Of a stretch of 64,000 bases of DNA, positions 1 to 7,680 are shown one piece after another. The position numbers and the translations under genes were made by a program. The notes under the pieces are model-generated. The model was not told where the DNA came from, did not search any database, and saw only the letters and a program-made list of their open reading frames with translations. Position 1 is the stretch's first letter, and each line of letters opens with the position of its first letter. This DNA is from Amycolatopsis sp. CA-126428. Its GTDB lineage: Bacteria; Actinomycetota; Actinomycetes; Mycobacteriales; Pseudonocardiaceae. The stretch covers positions 62,001-126,000 of the forward strand of contig NZ_PPHF01000136.1 of assembly GCF_002904335.1 (NCBI RefSeq). Reading direction: 5' to 3'.

Positions 1-1004
1 AGCTGCGCCCCCCTGGCCGCGCAGTTGGCCTGGAGGTTGTGGTCGTTGATGTAGTCCAGGACCGCTGTTGCCCCCGCCATCGAGACCGGGTTGCCGCCGA
101 ACGTCGAAAACGACTGGGCCTGGAAGCAGTCGAGCACGTCGCCGCGGGCTACTACGCCGCCGACCGCCAGGCCGTTTCCGAGGCCCTTGGCGAACGTCAT
201 CATGTCCGGGGTCACGCCGTGCGCCTCGATGCCCCAGAAGTGCTCGCCCGTTCGGCCCCAGCCCGTCTGGACCTCGTCCGAGATGAACAGCACTCCATAG
301 GAATCGAGCACCTCCTTCATCGCCCGGAACAGGCCGTCCGGCGGCAGGCTGAAGCCGCCGACCCCCTGGATCGGCTCGGCGATCAAGCAGGCCACGTCGC
401 CCGCCGTTGCCGTGTCCAGGACGTCCACCAGGTCCGCGACACACGCGTCGATGTAGTCCGCGTCGGTCATGTCGCGGAACGGGCTGCGGTACCGGTAGCC
501 GCCGTGGACGTAGTTGACCTTGACCGGGCTCAACGCCGAGGCCGACCAGCCGCGGTTGCCGGTGATCGCGACCGTTCCGAACGAACGGCCGTGGTACGAG
601 TTGCGCATCGCCAGCACCTGATTGCTGCGGCGGTACTGCGTCGCCAGCATCAGCGCCGTGTCGTTGGCCTCGCTGCCCGAATTCGTGAAGAACACCTTGG
701 CGTCCGGGATGTTCGACAGCTTCGCGATCCGCTCGGCCAGCTCGACCTGGGAGCGGATCAAATACAGCGTCGAGGTGTGCAGGATGCCGGTGTCGAGCTG
801 CTTGCGGACCGCGTCGCCGATCTCGGCGACGTCGTAGCCCATCGAGTTGGTCAGCACCCCCGCGAAGAAGTCCAGGTAGGTGCGGCCCTGGGAATCGGTC
901 ATCCGGCGGTCGTGCGCGTGCACGATCTCGATCGGCTCTTCGTAGAGCAGCGACATCCAGGACGGCATGACTGCGCGGTGCCGGGTCAGCAGCTCGTCGG
1001 TCAT
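1..1004 (-). CDS. Class III PLP-dependent aminotransferase, 3' part cut by window edge
   Basis: Reading the minus strand from the ATG at 1004 gives about 334 residues of a fold-type I, class III aminotransferase of the AGXT2/acetylornithine-transaminase group; the C-terminus lies outside the window. Visible family signatures are the cofactor-loop segment TNSGSEANDTAL, the downstream NSYHGRS, the Asp-containing FISDEVQTGWGRTG and the PLP-lysine segment FAKGLGNG. A GAGG-type ribosome site sits just before the ATG. The closest general family is alanine-glyoxylate or omega-amino-acid transaminase; the substrate cannot be told from sequence. It is divergent from serS, with about 120 bases between. 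Family assignment is firm, specificity open. Confidence 0.85.
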   Translation of the reverse strand, partial: MTDELLTRHRAVMPSWMSLLYEEPIEIVHAHDRRMTDSQGRTYLDFFAGVLTNSMGYDVAEIGDAVRKQLDTGILHTSTLYLIRSQVELAERIAKLSNIPDAKVFFTNSGSEANDTALMLATQYRRSNQVLAMRNSYHGRSFGTVAITGNRGWSASALSPVKVNYVHGGYRYRSPFRDMTDADYIDACVADLVDVLDTATAGDVACLIAEPIQGVGGFSLPPDGLFRAMKEVLDSYGVLFISDEVQTGWGRTGEHFWGIEAHGVTPDMMTFAKGLGNGLAVGGVVARGDVLDCFQAQSFSTFGGNPVSMAGATAVLDYINDHNLQANCAARGAQ

Positions 1005-1122
1005 CGGGCGCCTCCTCAGGGTTTCCCTGGAGTATGGGGACGCCGTGAACAGCGCTTCAACGATCAGACTGTCGGGATAACCCAGTAGGGCCGCACAGTC
1101 TGTACGGACTACCCTCTGACCC

Positions 1123-2385
1123 GTGATTGACCCCAGGACTCTGCGCGATGACCCGGAAGCCGTGCGCGCGTCGCAGCGCGCTCGTGGTGAAGACGAGGGA
1201 GTGGTCGACAAGCTGCTCTCCCTCGACTCCCGGCGCCGGTCCTCGATCGCGGCCGCCGACAAGCTGCGCAACGAGCAGAAGCTGCTGGGCAAGCAGATCC
1301 CGAAGGCGCCGCCGGAGGAGAAGCAGCAGCTGCTGGCCACGGCCAAGGAGCTCGCCGCGCAGGTCAAGGCCGCCGAAGCGGAGCAGAACACCGCGTCGGA
1401 GGAGTTCGACCAGCTGTTCCGGACCGTGCCGAACCTCGTGCACCCGGACGCGCCCGTCGGCGGCGAAGACGACTTCGCCGTGGTCAAGCACGTCGGCGAG
1501 CCGACGAAGTTCGACTTCACCCCGAAGGACCACCTCGAGCTGCTCGAAGCGCTCGGCGGCGTCGACATGGAACGCGGCGCCAAGGTCTCGGGCTCGCGGT
1601 TCTACTTCCTCACCGGCGTCGGCGCGCAGCTGCAGCTCGGCCTGCTCAACATGGCCATCGCGCAGGCGCTCGAGAACGGTTTCACGCCGATGATCACGCC
1701 GTCGCTCGTCCGTCCCGAGATCATGGCCGGCACCGGCTTCCTCGGGCAGCACTCGAGCGAGATCTACCACCTCGCCGACGACGACCTCTACCTCGTCGGC
1801 ACGTCGGAGGTGCCGCTGGCCGGCTTCCACGCCGACGAGATCCTCGACCTGAACGACGGCCCGAACCGGTACGCGGGCTGGTCGTCCTGCTACCGCCGCG
1901 AGGCCGGCTCGTACGGCAAGGACACCCGGGGCATCATCCGCGTCCACCAGTTCGACAAGGTCGAGATGTTCGTCTACGCCAAGCCGGCGGACGCCGAGGC
2001 CGAGCACGAGCGGCTGCTCGGCTGGGAAGAGCAGATGCTGGCGAAGATCGAGGTGCCCTACCGGGTGATCGACACCGCGACCGGCGACCTCGGCACGTCC
2101 GCGCACCGCAAGTTCGACTGCGAGGCGTGGCTCCCCACCCAGGAGACGTACCGCGAGCTGACCTCGACGTCCAACTGCACGACGTTCCAGGCCCGCCGCC
2201 TCTCGGTCCGGTACCGCGACGAGAACGGCAAGCCGCAGATCGCCGCGACGCTCAACGGCACCCTGGCCACCACCCGCTGGATCGCCGCGATCGTCGAGAA
2301 CCACCAGCAGGAAGACGGCTCGGTCCGCGTGCCGGAGGCGCTGCGCCCGTTCGTCGGCGGCAAGGAAGTCCTCACGCCTCGCTGA
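1123..2385 (+). CDS. serS: Seryl-tRNA synthetase
   Basis: A 420-residue class II aminoacyl-tRNA synthetase that charges tRNA-Ser with serine in the cytoplasm; the length is normal for bacterial SerRS. The N-terminal ~105 residues form the two-helix coiled-coil arm rich in Lys, Glu and Gln (LRNEQKLLGKQIPKAPPEEK) that reads the long variable arm of tRNA-Ser. Core motifs are present: motif 2 around SSCYRREAGSYGKDTRG, the TSTSNCTTFQARR serine-site segment, and motif 3 around NGTLATTRWIAAIVENHQ. The GTG at 1123 gives the canonical MIDPRTLRDDP start. A tRNA-Ser(UGA) gene lies at 59692-59778 in the same window. Confidence 0.98.
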   Translation: MIDPRTLRDDPEAVRASQRARGEDEGVVDKLLSLDSRRRSSIAAADKLRNEQKLLGKQIPKAPPEEKQQLLATAKELAAQVKAAEAEQNTASEEFDQLFRTVPNLVHPDAPVGGEDDFAVVKHVGEPTKFDFTPKDHLELLEALGGVDMERGAKVSGSRFYFLTGVGAQLQLGLLNMAIAQALENGFTPMITPSLVRPEIMAGTGFLGQHSSEIYHLADDDLYLVGTSEVPLAGFHADEILDLNDGPNRYAGWSSCYRREAGSYGKDTRGIIRVHQFDKVEMFVYAKPADAEAEHERLLGWEEQMLAKIEVPYRVIDTATGDLGTSAHRKFDCEAWLPTQETYRELTSTSNCTTFQARRLSVRYRDENGKPQIAATLNGTLATTRWIAAIVENHQQEDGSVRVPEALRPFVGGKEVLTPR

Positions 2386-2451
2386 ATCGGATGGATCCGC
2401 GATGCTGCTCCGTTCGTCCCAGTACAGTCCGGGCCGAACGGGAGGACTCGC

Positions 2452-3453
2452 ATGCGCAAGAGGTGGCAGGTCGCGGCGGCACTGGCGGCCGTGACCGTGG
2501 TGACCGGCTGCACGGTCACGGTCGGTGGCTCGGCGTCGCCCGTGCCGGGGCAGGGCCCGGTCGCCCAGGCCGTCGACGCCTGCACGCTGCTCGATGAGGC
2601 CCAGGTCGACGCCCTCGGCTACCGGTCGCCGGGCCGTTCGGTGCCGGAGAACAAGGAGCGGCTCCAGCCGCCGATGTGCCTCTGGAACTCGAAGGACGAC
2701 ATCGAGCCGTCGGCCGTCCTCAACGTGGGCGTCGCCTCGGACATGGACTTCAACGAGTACATCTCGGGCGCCGTCAAGAAGTCCGAGCCGCTGCCGGTCG
2801 GCGGGCTGACCTGGACGCAGTACGCCTCGATCCTGCCCGGCGACTGCACGTTCTACGCCCTGCTCGGCACCAAGTCGTTCGCCTACGTCAGCGTCTCGGC
2901 GGGCAAGCTCGACAAATCGTGCGAACTGGCGAAGACCGTGATCCCGCAGGTCGCGGCGCACCTGCCGGGCGGGCAGGACGCCCCGCCGCTCACGCCGACG
3001 ACGTCGGCGAAGCCCGAGCCGGGCGGCCCGCTGCTGTCGGCGGACCCGTGCGCGGCGCTGAAGCCCGAGCAGGTGGCCCAGCTGAAGGACATCTCGCCCA
3101 CCGGCGAGAAGGACACCTCGTCCACGGTGCCGAACGCGTCGTACTGCCTCTGGGACGACACCGACGGCGACGGCGGCCAGAAGGCGTTCGAGGTCTGGTT
3201 CGGTCCCAGCACGCCGGTCGGGGAGTGGCCGGGCGCGAAGGGCGTCAACCCGACCGAAACCGTCGACGTCGGCGGCCGCAAGTGGGGCCTGTTTCCCAAC
3301 ATGGGCGGCCTGCGGGTGACCTGCGGCGCGACCCTGGCGATCACCGACACGTCGTCGGTGCAGGTGGTCAGCGGGTTCATCGGCGACGACACGAAAACCT
3401 GCGACCTCGTCAAGCAGGGCCTGCCGTTGGTGACCGCGAACCTGCCGGGCTAA
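2452..3453 (+). CDS. DUF3558-type lipoprotein with two tandem domains
   Basis: A 333-residue predicted lipoprotein. The N-terminus is a short positively charged segment, a hydrophobic stretch and a lipobox ending VTGC (Cys20), so it should be lipid-anchored outside the membrane. Two copies of the DUF3558-like unit follow: one beginning DACTLLDEAQVDALGY (about residue 42) and one beginning DPCAALKPEQVAQLKD (about residue 199), joined by a Pro/Thr-rich linker. Each has the paired cysteines typical of the family. DUF3558 proteins are common cell-envelope lipoproteins of Pseudonocardiales and mycobacteria, with no agreed function. The gene overlaps the convergent lhgO by a few bases at 3450-3453. 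Confidence 0.85.
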   Translation: MRKRWQVAAALAAVTVVTGCTVTVGGSASPVPGQGPVAQAVDACTLLDEAQVDALGYRSPGRSVPENKERLQPPMCLWNSKDDIEPSAVLNVGVASDMDFNEYISGAVKKSEPLPVGGLTWTQYASILPGDCTFYALLGTKSFAYVSVSAGKLDKSCELAKTVIPQVAAHLPGGQDAPPLTPTTSAKPEPGGPLLSADPCAALKPEQVAQLKDISPTGEKDTSSTVPNASYCLWDDTDGDGGQKAFEVWFGPSTPVGEWPGAKGVNPTETVDVGGRKWGLFPNMGGLRVTCGATLAITDTSSVQVVSGFIGDDTKTCDLVKQGLPLVTANLPG

Positions 3454-4640
3454 CTCTCCGAGGAAACCTGGTCCGCGATGTGGCGCGCGATCTCCAGCGC
3501 GCTCGTCGCGGCCGGCGACGGCGCGTTCAGGACGTGCACCTGGTCGCGCGCGGTCTCGATGAGGAAGTCGTCGACGAGCGAGCCGTCGCGGCGCATCGCC
3601 TGGGCGCGCACGCCGGAGCCGTGGCGGACGATGTCGTCTTCGGTGACGGCCGGCACGAGCCGGGCGAGGCTCGCGGCGAACCGCTTCTTGGAGAACGAGC
3701 GGCGCACCTCGTCGAGCCCGGTCGGGAACGCGTACTTGCGCGCGAGCCGCCAGACGCCGGGGAAACCGGCGACCTCGGCGACGTCCTTCGCGGAGAAGTC
3801 GCGCCAGCGGTAGCCCTCGCGGCGCAGCGCGAGCACGGCGTTCGGGCCGGCGTGGACGCTGCCGTCGAGCATGCGCGTGAGGTGCACGCCGAGGAACGGC
3901 AGCGTCGGGTCCGGCACGGGGTAGATCAGGCCCTTGACCAGGTGCCGCCGCTCCGGCTTGAGCTCGTAGTACTCCCCGCGGAACGGCACGATCTTCGCGG
4001 ACGGCGTCAGCCCGGCCAGCCGCGCGACGCGGTCGGAGTGCAGGCCGGCGCAGTTGACGAGCGCATCGGCCTGGACGACGTCGTCGCCGGTCGCGACCTC
4101 GACCCCGCCGTGGCTCCCGGCCCGGATGGCCAGCGCGGGCGAGTCCAGCCGAAGGTCGACGCCGGCTTCGTCGAGCAGCCGGACGAGCGCGTGGCAGACG
4201 GCGGGGAAGTCGATGATCCCGGTGGATTCGACGCGCAACGCGGCGACGCAGGCGACTTCGGGCTCGTACTCGCGCGCTTCGGCGGGCGAGATCTGCTTGG
4301 CCGGGACGCCGTTGGCCTCGGCGCGCTCGGCGAGCGTGTTCAGCGCGGGAATCTCCCGCTCGTGGGTCGCGACGACGAGCTTCCCGCACACCTCGACGGG
4401 CACGCCGTACTGCCGCGCGAAGTCCACGATGGACCGGTTGCCGGCGACGGACATCCGCGCCTTGAAGGAACCGGGCTTGTAGTAGAGCCCGGCGTGCACG
4501 ACGTTCGAGTTGTGCCCGGTCTGGTGGGCCGCCCAGCGGGATTCCTTTTCCAGGACGGTGACGTCCAGCCCGCGCCTGGTCAGCTCCCAGGCCACGGCCA
4601 GACCGACGATCCCGCCCCCGACGACTACCACGTTGCGCAC
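3450..4640 (-). CDS. lhgO: L-2-hydroxyglutarate oxidase (LhgO family)
   Basis: A 396-residue FAD-dependent oxidoreductase of the DAO superfamily, close to the usual LhgO length. The N-terminus has the dinucleotide-binding motif VVVGGGIVGLAVAWELTRRG followed by an acidic residue at the end of strand 2 (VLEKE). The segments HTGHNSNVVHAGLYYKPGS and IYPVPDPTLPFLGVHLTR match LhgO family members, which oxidise L-2-hydroxyglutarate to 2-oxoglutarate and pass electrons to the membrane quinone pool. The start at 4640 is followed upstream by a 78-base region holding two TetR-type palindromes (4686-4728), so repression by a TetR protein is likely, although the adjacent tetR copy is broken. Confidence 0.9.
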   Translation of the reverse strand: MRNVVVVGGGIVGLAVAWELTRRGLDVTVLEKESRWAAHQTGHNSNVVHAGLYYKPGSFKARMSVAGNRSIVDFARQYGVPVEVCGKLVVATHEREIPALNTLAERAEANGVPAKQISPAEAREYEPEVACVAALRVESTGIIDFPAVCHALVRLLDEAGVDLRLDSPALAIRAGSHGGVEVATGDDVVQADALVNCAGLHSDRVARLAGLTPSAKIVPFRGEYYELKPERRHLVKGLIYPVPDPTLPFLGVHLTRMLDGSVHAGPNAVLALRREGYRWRDFSAKDVAEVAGFPGVWRLARKYAFPTGLDEVRRSFSKKRFAASLARLVPAVTEDDIVRHGSGVRAQAMRRDGSLVDDFLIETARDQVHVLNAPSPAATSALEIARHIADQVSSES

Positions 4641-4685
4641 GGTCGATCAGGCTACGCGAGTCTTCGCAGATGGTCTTCCTGGCGT

Positions 4686-4728
4686 TACCTAACGTCTGTC
4701 AGGTAAAGTACCTAACCGATGTCAGGTA
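4686..4728. promoter_or_regulatory. Two tandem 20-bp palindromic operators (TetR-type)
   Basis: Two near-identical inverted repeats, TACCTAACGTCTGTCAGGTA at 4686-4705 and TACCTAACCGATGTCAGGTA at 4709-4728, are spaced 23 bases centre to centre. The half-site is TACCT(A/G)AC. The second copy covers the ATG (4719) of the tetR-like remnant, as expected for an autoregulated TetR gene, and both lie between that start and lhgO. Paired sites on nearly the same helix face suggest cooperative binding of two dimers. Confidence 0.8.
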
Positions 4729-5466
4729 AGCGGTTGACGAGGGAGGCCCGCCGCGAGCGGATCCTCGCGGCGGCCGGCGAGGGTCGGCGCCCAGTTCGTC
4801 GGCCAGCGTGCGGCGGGCGTCTTCGAACGCGGCGAGCGCGTCGGCCGGCCGGCCGGCGGCGGCCAGCGCGCGGACGAGCTGCGCCCGCGGCCGTTCCCGC
4901 AGCGGCTGCCCGGCGACGGTCTCCCGCAGGCCGGCGAGGACGTCTTCGGCCTGCCCGAGCGCCAGCCGGGCCTCGACGTGGTCGTCCGCGGCGTCCGCGC
5001 GCAGCTCCTCGAGCCGGGTGGCCTGCGTGGCGGCGAAGGGCGCGTCCGCCAGGTCGGTGAACGCGGGCCCGCGCCACAACGCCAGCGCCTCGCCCAGCAC
5101 CTCCGCGGCCCGCCCGTGCTCGCCGTTCTTCAGCAGCGTGCGGCCGGTCCGGGCGAGCCGTTCGAAGCAGTGAACGTCCACTTCGTCCGGTGCGACGGCC
5201 AGCCGGTAGCCGGCCGCGGTGAACTCGACCGGCGCGAGGTCCTTCAGCGCCGTCCGCAGCCGCGACACCTGCGACTGGAGGGCGTTCGCGGCGCCGTCCG
5301 GCGGGTGTTCGCCGTACATGCCGTCGATCAGCCGGTCGGCCGGGACGAACCGGCCGGCCTCCAGCGCGAGCAGCGCCAGCAGCGTCCGCGACCGCGGGCC
5401 GCCCACCGCCACCTGCGTGCCGTCCGGGCCCCACGCGGCGACGGCCCCCAGCACCCCGAATCGCAT
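4699..5466 (-). CDS. BTAD/SARP-type transcriptional regulator, C-terminally truncated
   Basis: The ATG at 5466 gives MRFGVLGAVAAWGPDGTQV, the start of an OmpR-like winged-helix domain (about residues 1-92, with ANALQSQVSRLRTALKD as the recognition region), followed by the bacterial transcriptional activation domain (about 100-232). Genuine similarity ends at LADELGADP; the last ~25 residues are read through the junction into antisense of the tetR remnant, and the stop at 4699 falls inside an operator. SARP proteins usually extend one more helix, and AfsR-type members add an NB-ARC ATPase and TPRs, none of which is present. It may be a rearrangement remnant or a still-folded short activator. 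It is divergent from the sugar operon starting at 5594, which it might have controlled. Confidence 0.75.
   Translation of the reverse strand: MRFGVLGAVAAWGPDGTQVAVGGPRSRTLLALLALEAGRFVPADRLIDGMYGEHPPDGAANALQSQVSRLRTALKDLAPVEFTAAGYRLAVAPDEVDVHCFERLARTGRTLLKNGEHGRAAEVLGEALALWRGPAFTDLADAPFAATQATRLEELRADAADDHVEARLALGQAEDVLAGLRETVAGQPLRERPRAQLVRALAAAGRPADALAAFEDARRTLADELGADPRRPPRGSARGGPPSSTAYLTSVRYFT
4719..4780 (+). pseudogene. Truncated TetR-family regulator (first ~19 codons only)
   Basis: The ATG at 4719 opens MSGKRLTREARRERILAAA, the basic lead-in and first helix of a TetR-family DNA-binding domain. From about 4780 the sequence stops resembling TetR and becomes the reverse complement of the 3' part of the neighbouring BTAD regulator. 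No helix-turn-helix core or ligand domain follows; the open frame runs on to 5060 only as antisense noise. A deletion or inversion end point therefore lies near 4775-4785. The operators upstream remain intact, so a full-length regulator may exist elsewhere in the genome. This reading rests on the 19-residue match and the operator overlap. Confidence 0.7.
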
Positions 5467-5593
5467 GGAGACCAGCCTAGGACGTCCCCGACCTGGGGGA
5501 AGCGTCACTCCAAAGGGGAGTTCGGCGTGGGGCTGTGAATCACCTGAGCGAGCGTCTATACACTTCGCCGGGTCCCCACGCAATGGGAGAGGT

Positions 5594-6727
5594 ATGTCGC
5601 CCGAGAGCATTGCCCTAGGTCAACCCACCGTGGGCGAAGAGGAGCTCGCTGCCGTCGCCGAAGTCTTCCGGTCGGGGTGGCTGGCCGGTGCCGGACCGGC
5701 GTGCCGCCGCTTCGAGGAGCGCTTCGCCCAGGTCACCGGCACGGCGCACGCCTTGACGACCGCGAACTGCGGTTCGGCGCTCTTCCTGGGGCTGAAAGTC
5801 CTCGGGGTCCGGCCGGGCGACGAGGTGATCGTCGGCGACTACACCTTCCCGGCGACCGGCCACGCCGTCGTCCAGGCGGGCGCGAAGCCGGTCTTCGCCG
5901 ACATCCGCCCGGACGTCTTCAGCGCGGACCCGGCGCACGTCGAAGCCCTGATCACCCCGAAGACCGTCGGCATCCTCGCGGTCGACGTCGCCGGCCAGCC
6001 CGGTGACTTCGACGAGTACCGCGCGATCGCCGGCAAGCACGGCCTCTGGCTCTTCGAGGACGCCGCCTGCGCCGCGGGGGCGACGTACAAGACACGCCCG
6101 GCCGGCAGCCTCGCCGACCTCGCCGCGTTCTCGTTCCACGGCCGCAAGGGCATCACCGCGGGCGAGGGCGGCGCGCTGGTCTCCGACCGCGAAGACCTCA
6201 TCGCGCACGCCCGCAAGCTGCACACCTACGGCATCGAGCCGGCGATCAGCCGCGAAGGCTCGGACACGCTGCCCATCCCGGAGTTCCACGAGCTCGGCTA
6301 CAACTTCCGCCTCTCGGACGTGCAGGCCGCGATCATGAACGTCCAGCTCGACCGCCTGCCGGACCTGCTGGCCGCCCGCCGCTCGGTCGCGAAGCGCTAC
6401 CACGAGGCGTTCGCGGACGTCGGCGCGCTGACCGTGCCGGTGGAGCTGCCCGACCGCGAGCACCCGTGGCAGGCGTACCTGCTCACGGTCGCGCCCGAGG
6501 TCAGCCGCGACACGCTCGCCATGCGCATCCGCGAGCAGGGCGTCCAGTGCAACTTCGGCACCTACGCCTCGCACCTGCAGCCGATCTACGGGCCTCAGGC
6601 CCCGCTGCCCGTTTCGGCCGACGCGTTCGCGCGTCAGCTCGCCATCCCGATGCACGCCAACCTCACCGACGCGGAAGTCACCCGCGTCGGCGAGGTCGTG
6701 CGCGAAGCCGTGCAGTCCCTGTCCTGA
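5594..6727 (+). CDS. DegT/DnrJ/EryC1-family sugar aminotransferase
   Basis: A 377-residue PLP-dependent aminotransferase of the DegT family, which transaminates keto-deoxysugar nucleotides. The PLP-binding lysine is K185 in AAFSFHGRKGITAGEGG; the cofactor Asp-containing segment LWLFEDAACAAGA precedes it, and the substrate loop GYNFRLSDVQAAIMNVQLDRL follows. The ATG at 5594 is preceded by a GGGAGAGG ribosome site; longer in-frame extensions run into the BTAD promoter region. It is the first gene of a four-gene operon (aminotransferase, epimerase, GT4, acyltransferase) whose make-up indicates synthesis and transfer of an amino sugar that is then acylated. The exact sugar is not evident. Confidence 0.92.
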   Translation: MSPESIALGQPTVGEEELAAVAEVFRSGWLAGAGPACRRFEERFAQVTGTAHALTTANCGSALFLGLKVLGVRPGDEVIVGDYTFPATGHAVVQAGAKPVFADIRPDVFSADPAHVEALITPKTVGILAVDVAGQPGDFDEYRAIAGKHGLWLFEDAACAAGATYKTRPAGSLADLAAFSFHGRKGITAGEGGALVSDREDLIAHARKLHTYGIEPAISREGSDTLPIPEFHELGYNFRLSDVQAAIMNVQLDRLPDLLAARRSVAKRYHEAFADVGALTVPVELPDREHPWQAYLLTVAPEVSRDTLAMRIREQGVQCNFGTYASHLQPIYGPQAPLPVSADAFARQLAIPMHANLTDAEVTRVGEVVREAVQSLS

Positions 6728-6750
6728 AGCCGCCGACCGAGGAGAAATTG

Positions 6751-7680
6751 GTGTCCGACAAGAAGGTGTTCTTCACCGGGGGTGGCGGGTTCATCGCCGC
6801 GCACGTGATCCCGCTGCTGCTCGAGGGCGGCTACACGGTCCGGATCTTCGACAACATGACCCGCGGCGACCGCGCCCGCGTCAACGAGTTCGTCGCCACC
6901 GGCCAGGTCGAGCTGGTCGAAAAGGACGTCCGCTACGGCGGCGCGGTGCGCGAGGCGATGCGCGGCTGCACGCACGTCATCCACTTCGCGACGGTGTCGA
7001 TCAACAAGTCGATCGCCGATCCGCACGAGTCGATCGACATCAACATGATCGGCAACCACAACGTCTTCGCCGCGGCCGCCGACGAGGGTGTCGAGCGGCT
7101 GGTGTTCGCCTCGACCGCGTCGGTCTACGGCGACCCGAAGCGGCTGCCGATGCACGAGGACGACGAGCTGCGCCCGCTCACGCCGTACTGCATCTCGAAG
7201 CGCGCCGGCGAGGACCTGCTCGGCTTCTACGAGCGCCAGAAGGGCCTGTCCTGGAACGCGCTGCGGTTCTTCAACGTGTACGGCCCCGGCCAGAAGATCG
7301 AGGCCTACTACACGTCGGTGATCAACCACTTCATCCAGCGCCTGCGCGCCGGCCAGCCGCCGATCATCGACGGCCGCGGCGACCAGTCGATGGACTTCGT
7401 GCACGTCACCGACCTCGCGCACGCCGTCGTCGCGGCGCTGGAGTCCGAGAAGGCGAACCTCCCGATCAACATCGGCACCGGCATCGACACGTCGATCGCG
7501 GCGCTGGCCAAGATCCTCATCGAGGCCGTCGGCGTCGACGTCGAGCCGCTGTTCAACGAGCGTGACGTGCTGGTCTCGCGCCGCGCCGCCGACATCACCC
7601 GGGCGCGGGAAGTGCTGGGCTGGGAGCCGCGGATCACCGTCGAGGACGGGATGCGGGATCTGGTCAAGGAAACGGAGTGA
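6751..7680 (+). CDS. NAD-dependent nucleotide-sugar epimerase/dehydratase (extended SDR)
   Basis: A 309-residue extended short-chain dehydrogenase. The Rossmann motif is TGGGGFIAAHVIP near the N-terminus, the conserved STASVYGDP strand comes next and the catalytic YxxxK is YCISK. The segment FFNVYGPGQ is typical of NDP-sugar 4-epimerases and 4,6-dehydratases. The GTG at 6751 follows a GGAG ribosome site, 23 bases after the aminotransferase stop. It shares a 4-base overlap with the next gene (GTGA at 7677-7680), so the two are translationally coupled. It probably supplies or epimerises the sugar nucleotide used by the neighbouring transferase; the substrate is unassigned. Confidence 0.9.
   Translation: MSDKKVFFTGGGGFIAAHVIPLLLEGGYTVRIFDNMTRGDRARVNEFVATGQVELVEKDVRYGGAVREAMRGCTHVIHFATVSINKSIADPHESIDINMIGNHNVFAAAADEGVERLVFASTASVYGDPKRLPMHEDDELRPLTPYCISKRAGEDLLGFYERQKGLSWNALRFFNVYGPGQKIEAYYTSVINHFIQRLRAGQPPIIDGRGDQSMDFVHVTDLAHAVVAALESEKANLPINIGTGIDTSIAALAKILIEAVGVDVEPLFNERDVLVSRRAADITRAREVLGWEPRITVEDGMRDLVKETE

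Noticed and set aside
1057..4389. A 1,110-codon open frame on the minus strand.
   Set aside because: It is antisense to serS, the DUF3558 gene and in another frame of lhgO; composition is Arg/Ala-rich shadow translation with no domain, while all three overlapped genes have clear motifs.
2676..4706. Long plus-strand open frame over the DUF3558 gene and lhgO.
   Set aside because: High-GC shadow frame; no ribosome site or recognisable domain, and it opposes lhgO.
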